Notes: a model not told the origin generated them from the sequence alone. 12,937 nucleotides of DNA from Devosia sp. (GCA_011322005.1 DROE01000075.1:1-12937); one strand, 5' to 3'. Shown: positions 1 through 7,471, counted from the first letter of the stretch. Numbers and translations are program-made.

Positions 1-723
1 CGGGACGGTATTTTTGCCAACGTTTCCAGCGATAATGAATTTTCAGATAACCGCTTTCGCGATCTCAGGTTTGCCATTCATTACATGTATGTGCACGACA
101 GCGTGGTTTCGGGCAATGTCTCGCTGGGCAACCATCTGGGTTATGCCATCATGAATTCCAACAATGTCAGGGTTGAGAACAATCTCTCGCGGGGGGATCG
201 CGACCACGGCATCATGATGAATTACACCAATGAAAGCGAGATCATTGACAACCGCATTGAGCAGGTCAGCGAAAAGTGCCTGTTCATCTACAATTCTCAC
301 AAGAACATTTTTGCGGGGAACCTGTTCTCGGGCTGCGGCATCGGGGTTCACTTCACCGCCGGATCCGAACGCAATCAGCTCTATGGCAACGGATTTGTCG
401 GCAATCAGGTGCAGGTCCAGTATGCAGGTACAAGCTGGGTCGACTGGAGCTATAACGGGCGGGGAAACTACTGGTCCGACCATCCAGGTTTCGACCTGAA
501 CGGCGATGGCATTGCCGATGCTCCCTACCGGCCCAACGACGCCATGGATCAGGTGCTGTGGAGGCAACCGGCGGCCAGGCTGCTTCTGGGGTCACCCGCT
601 GTGCAACTTGTCCGCTGGTCGCAAGGCGCGTTTCCCGCCCTGCTGCCCGGCGGAGTTATGGACAGTGCGCCCCTGATGCAGCCGGTGGATCCAAAAATTA
701 CGCCATGGAAAGAAATTCAATGA
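1..723 (+). CDS. nosD: NosD, nitrous oxide reductase maturation protein (5' end outside window)
   Basis: This is the C-terminal 240 residues of NosD, the periplasmic beta-helix protein that works with the NosF/NosY ABC transporter to assemble the copper-sulfide centre of nitrous oxide reductase. The reading frame is open from base 1, so roughly the first 200 residues, including the signal peptide, lie to the left. The visible part has short repeats rich in Asn and Gly (for example SDNEFSDNRF, NNVRVENNLS, SEIIDNRIEQ), as expected for right-handed beta-helix CASH repeats. They are followed by the family's C-terminal signature GRGNYWSDHPGFDLNGDG and a PGGVMDSAPLMQPV end. The stop codon overlaps the next start (ATGA), which indicates translational coupling with nosF. 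The identification rests on recalled family motifs and on the nosFYLX genes that follow. Confidence 0.95.
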   Translation, partial: RDGIFANVSSDNEFSDNRFRDLRFAIHYMYVHDSVVSGNVSLGNHLGYAIMNSNNVRVENNLSRGDRDHGIMMNYTNESEIIDNRIEQVSEKCLFIYNSHKNIFAGNLFSGCGIGVHFTAGSERNQLYGNGFVGNQVQVQYAGTSWVDWSYNGRGNYWSDHPGFDLNGDGIADAPYRPNDAMDQVLWRQPAARLLLGSPAVQLVRWSQGAFPALLPGGVMDSAPLMQPVDPKITPWKEIQ

Positions 724-1619
724 GCGCTTTATCCATCAGCAATGCGGTCAAGCGATATGGCCTGACAGAAGTAGTTCGCAGCGTCAGCTTCAAAATTGAC
801 CCCGGAGAACGCATCGCTCTGCTTGGCCACAATGGCGCTGGCAAAACCACACTGATCAAGATGATCCTTGGACTGACCCCGCTAAGCGCCGGCTCCATAG
901 ATGTGCTTGGCCATTCGCCCGGCTCGACGGGAGCGCGCAGGTCAATCGGGTTCCTGCCTGAAAGCGTGGCCTTTCAGGGCACGCTGAGCGGACGCGAACA
1001 GCTTCATCATTTTGCCCGCCTCAAATCTGTTTCTGCTGGACAGGCCGACGAACTGCTTGAGCGTGTCGGGCTGGCGGAGGCGGCAGACAGGAAAATCCGT
1101 ACCTATTCCAAGGGTATGCGCCAGCGGATTGGCCTGGCCCAGGCAATACTGGGTAAACCTGAACTGGTTCTGCTTGACGAACCCACCAGCGGGCTGGACC
1201 CGGTTTCGCGGCACGAATTCTACGATATTGTGCGCGACCTCGCCAGCGCCGGATCAGCGGTTCTGCTCTCATCCCACGCGCTGACCGAGCTTGAAACGCG
1301 CACCGACCGCATTGCCATACTTTCAAAGGGAAAACTTGTGGCGAATGACGACCTGACGGCGCTGCGCAAGGCCGCCGCCATGCCCATTGTGCTCAGGGTT
1401 ACCACCACGCCCGACGGTGTTGAGCAGGTGGCGGGCGCGTTGAGCGCAAAGCGCATAAACGGCCAGGTGGTGGAACTGACCTGCCTGCAGGACGAAAAAA
1501 TTACCACCCTTGGCCGGGTCACGAGCCTTGGCGACCTGGTTCGCGATGTTGAGGTTGCGCCAGCCAGTCTGGAAGAACTCTACCGGCATTTTTCAAGCCC
1601 CGACAGGGAGGCGCTGTGA
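720..1619 (+). CDS. nosF: NosF, ABC-type ATPase for NosZ maturation
   Basis: This is the cytoplasmic ATPase of the NosDFY complex (299 residues, the usual size), which powers sulfur or copper-centre delivery to NosZ. Visible motifs are Walker A GHNGAGKTT (about residues 36-44), the ABC signature YSKGMRQR (129-136), Walker B with LLDEPTSGLD (about 151-160) and the H-loop histidine in LLSSHALTE (about 186). The frame stays open far upstream, but the ATG at 720 is chosen for three reasons: it overlaps the nosD stop as ATGA, it has GGAAAG at 707-712 seven bases upstream, and its product begins MSALSISNAVKRYG, the expected ATPase N-terminus. An ATG at 705 is an unlikely alternative. The C-terminal 90 residues after the ATPase core are typical of this exporter-like subfamily. 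Confidence 0.95.
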   Translation: MSALSISNAVKRYGLTEVVRSVSFKIDPGERIALLGHNGAGKTTLIKMILGLTPLSAGSIDVLGHSPGSTGARRSIGFLPESVAFQGTLSGREQLHHFARLKSVSAGQADELLERVGLAEAADRKIRTYSKGMRQRIGLAQAILGKPELVLLDEPTSGLDPVSRHEFYDIVRDLASAGSAVLLSSHALTELETRTDRIAILSKGKLVANDDLTALRKAAAMPIVLRVTTTPDGVEQVAGALSAKRINGQVVELTCLQDEKITTLGRVTSLGDLVRDVEVAPASLEELYRHFSSPDREAL

Positions 1620-2437
1620 TGGGGATTGTTGCAATTGCGCAACTGGAACTTGTGGTGGCCCGGCGCAATATGTGGGTCGCTACCTCTGTGTTGATGATGG
1701 CGCTGTTTTCTTTTGTTTTGACCCTCGCAGGTGGAGCCACCGCGGGCGCCCTGGGCGTTGACCCGTTAACCGTGGCGGCAACTTCAATCACCACCCTTTC
1801 CGTTTATCTGGTGCCCCTGATTGCGCTGTTGCTTTCTTTTGACGCCATCGCCGGAGAGGTCGAGCGTGGAACGCTGGCCCTTAATCTTGCCTATCCGCTC
1901 TCAAGGGGCGAAATATTGCTGGGAAAATTCCTGGCCCATTTTGTTGTGCTGGGCTTTGCGCTGGCCGCAGGGCTGGCGCTTTCGGCAATGCTGGTCATCT
2001 GGCAGCACGGTCTGGCCGACCTTTCCTTTGCGCCTCTGCTATTGCTCTATGCAACAGCGTTGCCGCTGGGGGCCACGTTTCTGGGGATTGGTTATGCGGT
2101 CTCCGCGCTCATGCGCCAGCCCGGTGCCGCCGCCGGGGTGGTTGTCATCGTCTGGCTGGTGTTGGTTGTTCTTTACGACCTTGGCCTGCTTGGCGCGCTG
2201 ATCGCTGACAATGGCGGTTATTTCACAACCAGCATCTTTCCGCATTTGTTGCTGGCCAACCCGGCGGATGCCTTCCGGCTGCTCAATATGCCTGAGGTTT
2301 CAGTAGCAGCGCTTGCCAGCGGTCTTAACGCCCTGGGGCCTCAAACCGACAAAGCGGGATTGCTGATATCGCTTCTTGGCTGGCCGGTACTGGCGCTGTT
2401 TCTGGCCTGGATTGCTTTTAGGAGAGTAGAACCATGA
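1619..2437 (+). CDS. nosY: NosY, membrane subunit of the NosDFY ABC complex
   Basis: NosY is the integral membrane partner of NosF (272 residues). About six hydrophobic segments are visible, at roughly residues 19-38, 57-77, 105-127, 135-160, 168-195 and 246-266. The loop after the second segment carries the ABC-2 permease pattern DAIAGEVERGTLALNLAYPL followed by SRGEILLGKF, which is characteristic of NosY and related ABC-2 proteins. The ATG at 1619 overlaps the nosF stop (TGATG) and has AGGGAG at 1605-1610. A GTG at 1616 one codon earlier would also fit and would add only one residue. The stop overlaps the nosL start (ATGA), so nosF, nosY and nosL are translationally coupled. Confidence 0.94.
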   Translation: MGIVAIAQLELVVARRNMWVATSVLMMALFSFVLTLAGGATAGALGVDPLTVAATSITTLSVYLVPLIALLLSFDAIAGEVERGTLALNLAYPLSRGEILLGKFLAHFVVLGFALAAGLALSAMLVIWQHGLADLSFAPLLLLYATALPLGATFLGIGYAVSALMRQPGAAAGVVVIVWLVLVVLYDLGLLGALIADNGGYFTTSIFPHLLLANPADAFRLLNMPEVSVAALASGLNALGPQTDKAGLLISLLGWPVLALFLAWIAFRRVEP

Positions 2438-3015
2438 GATTTGTTCAAACAATATTGGCGCTGGCGTTTCTGGCCCTTCTGGCCGCTTGTCAAAACGATG
2501 TGACCACACCAAAGCCCGAACCCGCAATCCTGAGCGAAGACGATATTGGCCATTCTGACCAGATGATCGTCATGAACCATGTGGGTCCGCGGGCGCAGGT
2601 GCATATAGCCGGCAGGGACGAACCGCTTTGGTTCTCTTCGGTGCGTGATGGTCTGGTCTATCTCAGGTCGCCTGAACAGACGGCGAAAATTCTGGCGGTT
2701 TATGTCAACGACATCGGCGTTGCGCAAAGCTGGGATGAAATGGGTGTTGGCAACTGGATTGACGCGGAGACAGCCTTTTATGTGGTTGGTTCTGACGCCA
2801 AAGGGGGCATGGGCGCGCCCGAATTTGTGCCCTTCAGCGACGAGGAAAAAGCGCAGGATTTCTCGAGCGAGCGCGGCGGAGAAATTCTGGGGCTTGGCGA
2901 AATTACAGCGGAGATGGTTCTGGCTCCCCTCGAGCATAGTGAGATGCAAATGCCCTCAATGAATGGCGAGAGCGATGTGAGCACCATGGAAAACATGTCG
3001 CCCGGAGGAGGCTAG
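2434..3015 (+). CDS. nosL: NosL, outer-membrane/periplasmic copper lipoprotein
   Basis: NosL is the copper(I) chaperone that supplies NosZ maturation. The 193-residue product has a lipoprotein signal peptide ending in LLAAC, so Cys19 is the predicted lipidated residue. The mature part has recognisable NosL features: HVGPRAQVHIAG, WFSSVRDGL, VYVNDIGVAQSW, FYVVGSDAKGGMGAPEF and VPFSDEEKA. Two things are odd. At residues 40-44 it reads HSDQM, where many proteobacterial NosL proteins I recall have a Cys next to the Met (HxCxM-like), and the protein has no cysteine apart from Cys19. The tail from about residue 168 is rich in Met (171, 173, 176, 185, 188) plus His168, a plausible extra copper-binding tail. 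The start has GGAGA at 2421-2425 and overlaps the nosY stop. Confidence 0.93.
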   Translation: MRFVQTILALAFLALLAACQNDVTTPKPEPAILSEDDIGHSDQMIVMNHVGPRAQVHIAGRDEPLWFSSVRDGLVYLRSPEQTAKILAVYVNDIGVAQSWDEMGVGNWIDAETAFYVVGSDAKGGMGAPEFVPFSDEEKAQDFSSERGGEILGLGEITAEMVLAPLEHSEMQMPSMNGESDVSTMENMSPGGG

Positions 3016-3018
3016 AAA

Positions 3019-3921
3019 ATGAAGCGCAGGCGAGTTTTGGGCATTCTGGCCGGTGTTGCCGCCCTGCCCGTTGTGGGCGCGCGGGCAACACCTAATGCTT
3101 ATAGCTGGCGCGGGCTGGCGCTGGGGGCTGAGGCCCATATCATTCTGGACCACCCCCGGGCTGAAACGCTTGTTAGGGGCGCAATCTCTGAAATCCGCAG
3201 GCTGGAGAATATTTTCAGCCTTTATATCGCCGACAGCGAACTCTCCCGGCTGAACCGGGACGGTGTCTTGTTCTCTCCTTCATTTGAGATGGTTGAATTG
3301 CTTTCGCTTTGTGCTGCCATAAACCTGCGCACCGCCGGAGCGTTCGACCCCAGTGTGCAGGCGCTGTGGTCGCTTTATGCGCGCGCCTGGTCTGAAGGCC
3401 ATGCGCCCTCTGTCGCCCGGATTGAAGAGGCGCGCGCGCTTACCGGCTGGGAGAAGGTGTCGTTCTCTCCTTCGCGCATTTCCTTTGAAAGGGCCGGGGT
3501 GATGCTCACTCTAAATGGTATCGCCCAAGGCTTTATCGCTGACAGGATAGCTGACTATTTCCGGCGAAACTCTGTTTCCAATGTGCTGGTAAATACTGGA
3601 GAAATCGCGGCGCTCGGTCCGGGTCCCGACGGCGCTGGCTGGCCGGTGGCCATCGGCGGGAAGAACGGCGAAACAGCTCCTCTCAGCAACAGCGCCATTG
3701 CCACATCTGCGCCGCTGGGCACAGTGTTTGACAGGGCGGGGGCGGAAGGACATATCATTGACCCGCAAACGGGATATCCCGGGGGCAAATGGAGACAAGT
3801 TACTGTCATATCCGGCTCTGCGGCCGAGGCTGATGGCCTGTCTACCGCCTTCTCGCTGATGAACCGGAACGATATTGAACTGGCAAAAGGCACGACGCAG
3901 GTCATCCTCCTTCCCTCGTGA
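3019..3921 (+). CDS. nosX: NosX, ApbE-type FAD:protein FMN transferase
   Basis: NosX is a periplasmic flavin transferase that attaches FMN covalently to the NosR protein, supporting electron flow to nitrous oxide reductase. The 300-residue product begins MKRRRVLGILAGVAALPVVG, an Arg-rich, Tat-like signal with predicted cleavage after ARA (about residue 23). ApbE-family motifs follow: LSRLNRDG (about 75-82), GAFDPSVQALWSLY (about 107-120), NGIAQGFIADRIADYF (166-181), NVLVNTGEIAALG (188-200), HIIDPQTGYP (245-254) and ADGLSTAFSLM (271-281), the last two belonging to the FAD/Mg site. The Shine-Dalgarno GGAGGA lies just upstream at the end of nosL, only three bases before the ATG. It closes the nos cluster, as is usual in alphaproteobacteria. 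Confidence 0.93.
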   Translation: MKRRRVLGILAGVAALPVVGARATPNAYSWRGLALGAEAHIILDHPRAETLVRGAISEIRRLENIFSLYIADSELSRLNRDGVLFSPSFEMVELLSLCAAINLRTAGAFDPSVQALWSLYARAWSEGHAPSVARIEEARALTGWEKVSFSPSRISFERAGVMLTLNGIAQGFIADRIADYFRRNSVSNVLVNTGEIAALGPGPDGAGWPVAIGGKNGETAPLSNSAIATSAPLGTVFDRAGAEGHIIDPQTGYPGGKWRQVTVISGSAAEADGLSTAFSLMNRNDIELAKGTTQVILLPS

Positions 3922-4028
3922 AAAACTTGTAAGGCGCTTGTTTGGCTACACCCTTGGCCCGCTCACTGGATCTGCGTTCCCTAAAAGCATTGCTCTAAAT
4001 ACCGAATTCGTGCTTGCGAAAAGATAAA

Positions 4029-4082
4029 ATCTGCCACAGGTTATCGAGCGATAATATAGTCGGCTTGCCCACCATGGCAGAT
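4029..4082. promoter_or_regulatory. Nested inverted repeats upstream of the amino-acid importer
   Basis: The 193 bases between nosX and the importer ATPase gene contain an 8-base perfect inverted repeat, ATCTGCCA (4029-4036) and TGGCAGAT (4075-4082). A smaller dyad, TTATCG-AG-CGATAA (4041-4054), lies inside it and overlaps AT-rich bases (GATAAT at 4050-4055, TATAGT at 4055-4060) that could be a -10 element. I do not see a convincing -35. The arrangement could be an operator over the importer promoter or a structured leader. The assignment is inferred from symmetry alone. Confidence 0.35.
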
Positions 4083-4100
4083 GCTGAGAATGGACTTATT

Positions 4101-4117
4101 GAGGAACAGCCTTTTTG
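4101..4117 (+). promoter_or_regulatory. Ribosome binding site fixing a TTG start
   Basis: GAGGA at 4101-4105 lies nine bases before a TTG at 4115-4117. The same frame has a TGA at 4100-4102 and no ATG or GTG in between, so the importer ATPase must start at this TTG or lose part of its conserved N-terminus. Confidence 0.75.
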
Positions 4118-4888
4118 AACGACAAGCCGATTGCCCTTATCGCTGACAATATTCACAAGAGCTTTGGCGGGCTTGAAGTTCTTAAAGGTGTGTCGCTGAG
4201 AGCCCATGAAGGCGATGTCATTTCGATTATTGGCAGTTCGGGTTCGGGCAAGAGTACGTTTCTGCGCTGCATCAACTTTCTGGAAACCCCCGACGAGGGG
4301 CGTATCGTGCTCGATGGTGAGGAAGTGATAGTGCGCAAGGACCGGCGCGGTCGCCTGCTGGGCGCGGACGCAAAACAAATCCAGCGTCTGCGCAGCCAGC
4401 TCGGGTTCGTGTTTCAGAACTTTAACCTGTGGTCGCACATGAACGTGTTGCAAAACGTCATGGAAGGCCCGGTGCAGGTGCTCGGAAGGGACAAGGCACA
4501 AGCCCGCAACGAGGCGATGGAAACGCTTGAGCAGGTTGGCATCGCACAAAAGGCCGATGTCTACCCCGCCCAGCTCTCCGGTGGTCAGCAACAGCGCGTC
4601 GCCATTGCCCGCGCTCTGGCCATGCACCCCAAGGTGCTGTTGTTTGATGAGCCTACCTCAGCCCTCGACCCCGAACTTGTGGGCGAAGTCCTGCGTGTAA
4701 TCCGCAAGCTGGCCGATGCCGGGCGCACTATGATAGTGGTTACTCATGAGATGGGGTTTGCCCGCGAGGTCAGCTCCAAAACTATTTTCCTGCACGAAGG
4801 GCGGGTGGAAGAAGAAGGTCCGCCCGCAGAGGTGTTTGGAAACCCCAAATCAGAGCGCTGCCGCGCCTTTCTGGCCAGCACGCTGTGA
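4115..4888 (+). CDS. HisP-type ATPase of a polar amino-acid ABC importer
   Basis: This is the ATP-binding subunit of a basic or polar amino-acid uptake system (257 residues, the normal size). Visible motifs are the A-loop region KSFGGLEVLKGVSL, Walker A GSSGSGKST (40-48), the Q-loop in FVFQNFNLWSHMNVLQNVME (glutamine about 101), signature LSGGQQQR (154-161), Walker B VLLFDEPTSALD (about 174-185) and the H-loop His211. The short insertion around residues 70-92 (VRKDRRGRLLGADAKQ) and the NLWSHMNVLQNVMEGPVQVLG stretch are typical of the HisP/OccP branch, which favours histidine, lysine, arginine, ornithine or opines. It starts at TTG, with an in-frame stop 15 bases upstream. The binding-protein and permease genes follow directly on the same strand. 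Confidence 0.93.
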   Translation: MNDKPIALIADNIHKSFGGLEVLKGVSLRAHEGDVISIIGSSGSGKSTFLRCINFLETPDEGRIVLDGEEVIVRKDRRGRLLGADAKQIQRLRSQLGFVFQNFNLWSHMNVLQNVMEGPVQVLGRDKAQARNEAMETLEQVGIAQKADVYPAQLSGGQQQRVAIARALAMHPKVLLFDEPTSALDPELVGEVLRVIRKLADAGRTMIVVTHEMGFAREVSSKTIFLHEGRVEEEGPPAEVFGNPKSERCRAFLASTL

Positions 4889-4926
4889 GCAACAAGAAGA
4901 CCATGAACGACAACAAGGAGAAAGAC

Positions 4927-5661
4927 ATGAACATTCTTGCAAAAATGGCAATGGCAACGGCCCTTGCAGCAGTACTTGGCACGGCCGCCGCTTCGGCACA
5001 GACCGTGCGCATGGGAACCGAGGGTGCCTATCCTCCGTTCAACTTTGTGAACGACAATGGCGAGGTCGACGGTTTCGAGCGTGAAGTAGGTGACGAGTTG
5101 TGCGCCAGAGCCAACCTGGACTGCGTCTGGGTGACCAACGAGTGGGATTCAATCATTCCCAACCTGACTTCGGGAAACTACGATACCATTATCGCCGGCA
5201 TGTCGATTACCGATGAGCGCGACCAGGTGATTGATTTCACCCAGGAATATTTCCCCCCCGATCCCAGCCGTTACATGGCTCTGGCCGGTGCAGAGCTGAG
5301 CGATGGCGCGGTGGTCGCAGCGCAGACCGCAACCATTCAGGCGGGCTATCTGGCAGGCACCGGCTACACGCTGGTGGAGTTTGCAACCCCGGATGAAACG
5401 GTTGCCGCCGTGACCTCGGGTGAGGCCGACGCGGTGCTTGCCGACGAGTCCTATCTCGCCGGAATTATCGACGCCTCCAATGGCGAGTTGGCCTTTGTAG
5501 GTGATCCGGTATCCATTGGCGGGGGTGTCGGCATCGGGGTGCGTGAATCTGATGGTGAGCTCAAAGACAAGCTCAACGCAGCCATTGATTCAATGAAGGC
5601 TGACGGCACCCTGGCCGCTCTTATCGCCAAGTGGTTTGACGGGCGGGTGGTATCCTACTGA
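4927..5661 (+). CDS. Periplasmic amino-acid binding protein, family 3 (LAO/HisJ-like)
   Basis: This is the solute receptor of the importer (244 residues). It has a signal peptide, with predicted cleavage near ASA (about residue 24). The mature protein has the family-3 pattern: RMGTEGAYPPFNFVNDNGEVDG, GDELCARANLDCVWV, IPNLTSGNYDTIIAGMSITDER (about 77-98) and DAVLADESYLAGII. Cys59 and Cys66 are seven residues apart, as are the disulfide cysteines of the lysine/arginine/ornithine and histidine binding proteins, which supports a basic amino-acid ligand. The exact ligand cannot be read off. The frame is open back to 4885, but the ATG at 4927 is preferred because AAGGAG (4915-4920) lies six bases upstream and it puts the signal peptide at the N-terminus. 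Confidence 0.92.
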   Translation: MNILAKMAMATALAAVLGTAAASAQTVRMGTEGAYPPFNFVNDNGEVDGFEREVGDELCARANLDCVWVTNEWDSIIPNLTSGNYDTIIAGMSITDERDQVIDFTQEYFPPDPSRYMALAGAELSDGAVVAAQTATIQAGYLAGTGYTLVEFATPDETVAAVTSGEADAVLADESYLAGIIDASNGELAFVGDPVSIGGGVGIGVRESDGELKDKLNAAIDSMKADGTLAALIAKWFDGRVVSY

Positions 5662-5676
5662 TTTCTTTAACAATCT

Positions 5677-5700
5677 GACCGGGCCGATATCGGCCCGGTC
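5677..5700. repeat. Perfect 24-base palindrome between binding-protein and permease genes
   Basis: The arm GACCGGGCCGAT (5677-5688) is followed directly by its exact reverse complement (5689-5700). The transcript would fold into a very stable GC-rich hairpin. It begins 15 bases after the stop of the binding-protein gene and ends 15 bases before the permease ATG. No run of T follows, so it is not a classical intrinsic terminator. In importer operons such hairpins commonly protect the upstream binding-protein mRNA and reduce permease expression; that role here is inference. Confidence 0.85.
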
Positions 5701-5715
5701 TACGCGGTTCCGGTC

Positions 5716-6579
5716 ATGTTTGAATATTGCGCTGATCCTTCAGCCATTGATGGTATTCAATGGTGGTCCTGTTATTTGACCACTGCCAAGCATTTTGCAT
5801 TTTACAAGAGCTTTGGCACGGTGCTCGTGCTGCTGTTTGTAACGGTGCCCTTCATTTTATTGTTTGGTTTTGCCGGTGCGTTGGCCCGGCGCTCAAGGTT
5901 CTTCCCTGTTCGCGCAGTTGGGCTGGCATACACCTCGATGGTGCGCGGTATACCTGATATCGTCTTTTTCCTTTTTGCATTGATTGCCCTGGATCAGGGG
6001 ATCGAGTATCTGCGCCATATCATGCTTTGCCCGGACTGGAGTGAGCCCATCCGTCAGGGAAGCGATTTTATAGTTTGCCCGGAGGCAAAAATGCCCCTGG
6101 GAAGCGCCCCTCAATGGCAGCATGAGGTTTACGGATTTTTTCTTGCAATGACGGGTTTCGCCGTGGTTTTTGGCGCCTTTGCCGCCAACACCATGTATGG
6201 TGCGTTGCAGGCGGTGCCCCGGGGGCAACTGGAGACCGGAGTGGCCTTTGGCATGTCTCCGCGCCAGATATTCCGGCGCATTCACCTGCCCCAGATGTGG
6301 ATATATGCACTGCCTGGTCTCTCCAACCTGTGGATGATTCTGATAAAGGCCACTCCGCTCTTGTTTCTGCTTGGGGTTGAGGACATCGTTTATTGGGCCC
6401 GCGAACTTGGCGGCATAAAGATCGGACTCTATTCCTATCCCCACGGCGACTGGCGGCTGGCCTATTTTGTCGTTCTTCTGGTGTTTTACCTGGGGTTGAC
6501 CTGGGTTTCCGAACGGGTGTTTGAGCGCCTGACGCGTTATGTCTCGCGTGGGCAGGACACGGCCGGAGGCGCACTGTGA
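5716..6579 (+). CDS. HisQ-type amino-acid ABC permease
   Basis: This is the first membrane subunit of the importer (287 residues). Hydrophobic segments are visible near residues 33-55, 67-92, 139-160, 196-220 and 247-265. The EAA-type coupling loop is at about 161-192 (YGALQAVPRGQLETGVAFGM then SPRQIFRRIHLP). MVRGIPDIVFF takes the place of the usual RGTP motif. It is longer than Salmonella HisQ because of a hydrophilic insertion at about 95-138. Cys5, Cys19, Cys105 and Cys121 fall in segments predicted to face the periplasm. The ATG at 5716 has no obvious Shine-Dalgarno, so translation may be weak or depend on the hairpin upstream. Its stop overlaps the next gene's GTG start. Confidence 0.9.
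   Translation: MFEYCADPSAIDGIQWWSCYLTTAKHFAFYKSFGTVLVLLFVTVPFILLFGFAGALARRSRFFPVRAVGLAYTSMVRGIPDIVFFLFALIALDQGIEYLRHIMLCPDWSEPIRQGSDFIVCPEAKMPLGSAPQWQHEVYGFFLAMTGFAVVFGAFAANTMYGALQAVPRGQLETGVAFGMSPRQIFRRIHLPQMWIYALPGLSNLWMILIKATPLLFLLGVEDIVYWARELGGIKIGLYSYPHGDWRLAYFVVLLVFYLGLTWVSERVFERLTRYVSRGQDTAGGAL
6565..6578 (+). promoter_or_regulatory. Ribosome binding site for a GTG start
   Basis: GGAGG at 6565-6569 lies six bases before GTG 6576-6578, inside the end of the preceding permease gene. The GTGA overlap with the upstream stop supports coupled translation of the two permeases. Confidence 0.75.
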
Positions 6580-7376
6580 GTTGCACTGAAACCATAGTTG
6601 AATATGGCTTGCGCGCCATCGGCATTGGCGAACGCCTGCTGCCCAAAGCCGACATAACGCTTTGCGAACAGTTTGTGCTCATCGGCTCGGGTATGATCTG
6701 GAACCTCTATTTTGCACTGTTTGCACTGGCTTTTGGTTTTTTTGCCGCAACCGGCGTTGCGCTGGCGCGGGCAAGTTCGCAACCGCTGCTGCAACTCCCG
6801 GCCAAGGCGTTCATCTTTGTAATCCGTGGTTCACCGCTGTTTATCCAGTTTTTCATCGCCTATGAGAGCTTCGTTCTCATCCCCAAACTGGGCTTTGACC
6901 TGAGCCTTGGTTTTGTCGACATCACCGTTGAAACCCGCTGGCTGACCAAGGCCTGGCTGGGCGCGCTGGTGGTTTTGTTCCTGAACACCACCGCCTACAC
7001 AGCACAGATTTTTCACGGGGCGCTGTTGGCGGTTCCCAAAGGGGATATTGAAGCGGCTGACGCGCTGGGAATGACCCCGTTCAGGAAATTCCGGCGTGTT
7101 GTCTGGCCCTCGATGCTAAGACTGGCCTGGGCCTCCTATACCAATGAAGCAATATTCTTGTTCCACGCCACAGCGCTGGTTTTTTTCTCATCCTTTCCAG
7201 CCTGGCGGCAGGAGGGAGACGCGCTGTATTATGCCAACTATTTTGCCGACAAGACCTTCAATCCGTTTGTTCCCTACCCGATAATAGGTCTCTACTTCGT
7301 GATTTTTACCATCGTTCTGATCGCGGTCCTTGGCGTTGTAAACAAACGCTTAAACCGGCATGTGCCCCCGGAGTGA
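6576..7376 (+). CDS. HisM-type amino-acid ABC permease
   Basis: This is the second membrane subunit of the importer (266 residues). After a 35-residue N-terminal stretch come hydrophobic segments near 38-63, 78-98, 125-140, a pair around 183-206, and 233-255. FVIRGSPLFIQFFI (about 81-94) is the typical RGTP-like motif of histidine/glutamine permeases. The coupling loop FHGALLAVPKGDIEAADALG plus MTPFRKFRRVVWP (about 146-178) is a textbook EAA motif that contacts the ATPase. It starts with GTG overlapping the upstream stop. The product probably forms a heterodimer with the upstream permease. The gene ends 95 bases before the convergent regulator gene; I see no convincing intrinsic terminator in that gap. 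Confidence 0.92.
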   Translation: MSCTETIVEYGLRAIGIGERLLPKADITLCEQFVLIGSGMIWNLYFALFALAFGFFAATGVALARASSQPLLQLPAKAFIFVIRGSPLFIQFFIAYESFVLIPKLGFDLSLGFVDITVETRWLTKAWLGALVVLFLNTTAYTAQIFHGALLAVPKGDIEAADALGMTPFRKFRRVVWPSMLRLAWASYTNEAIFLFHATALVFFSSFPAWRQEGDALYYANYFADKTFNPFVPYPIIGLYFVIFTIVLIAVLGVVNKRLNRHVPPE

Positions 7377-7471
7377 GCCCAAAGCGGACAGCATCCAGAA
7401 AACCATCACCACCTCAGCCTCTCTTTGCTCGCAATTGCTGCGACACCACTCCCGTGACAGGCAGGTCTGTA

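Noticed and set aside
43..567. 174-codon open frame on the minus strand at the left end
   Set aside because: It is antisense to nosD, whose conserved C-terminal motifs are clear on the + strand.
558..719. N-terminal extension of NosF
   Set aside because: The frame is open, but it overlaps nosD, has no supported start, and encodes no family sequence; ATG 720 has a Shine-Dalgarno and the ATGA overlap.
3922..4114. FNR/NNR-type box or terminator after nosX
   Set aside because: No TTGAT-N4-ATCAA-like sequence and no T-tailed hairpin could be found in the gap.
7377..7471. Search for a bidirectional terminator between the convergent permease and activator genes
   Set aside because: Only trivial symmetry (such as GCAATTGC) is present; no stem with a T-run on either strand.
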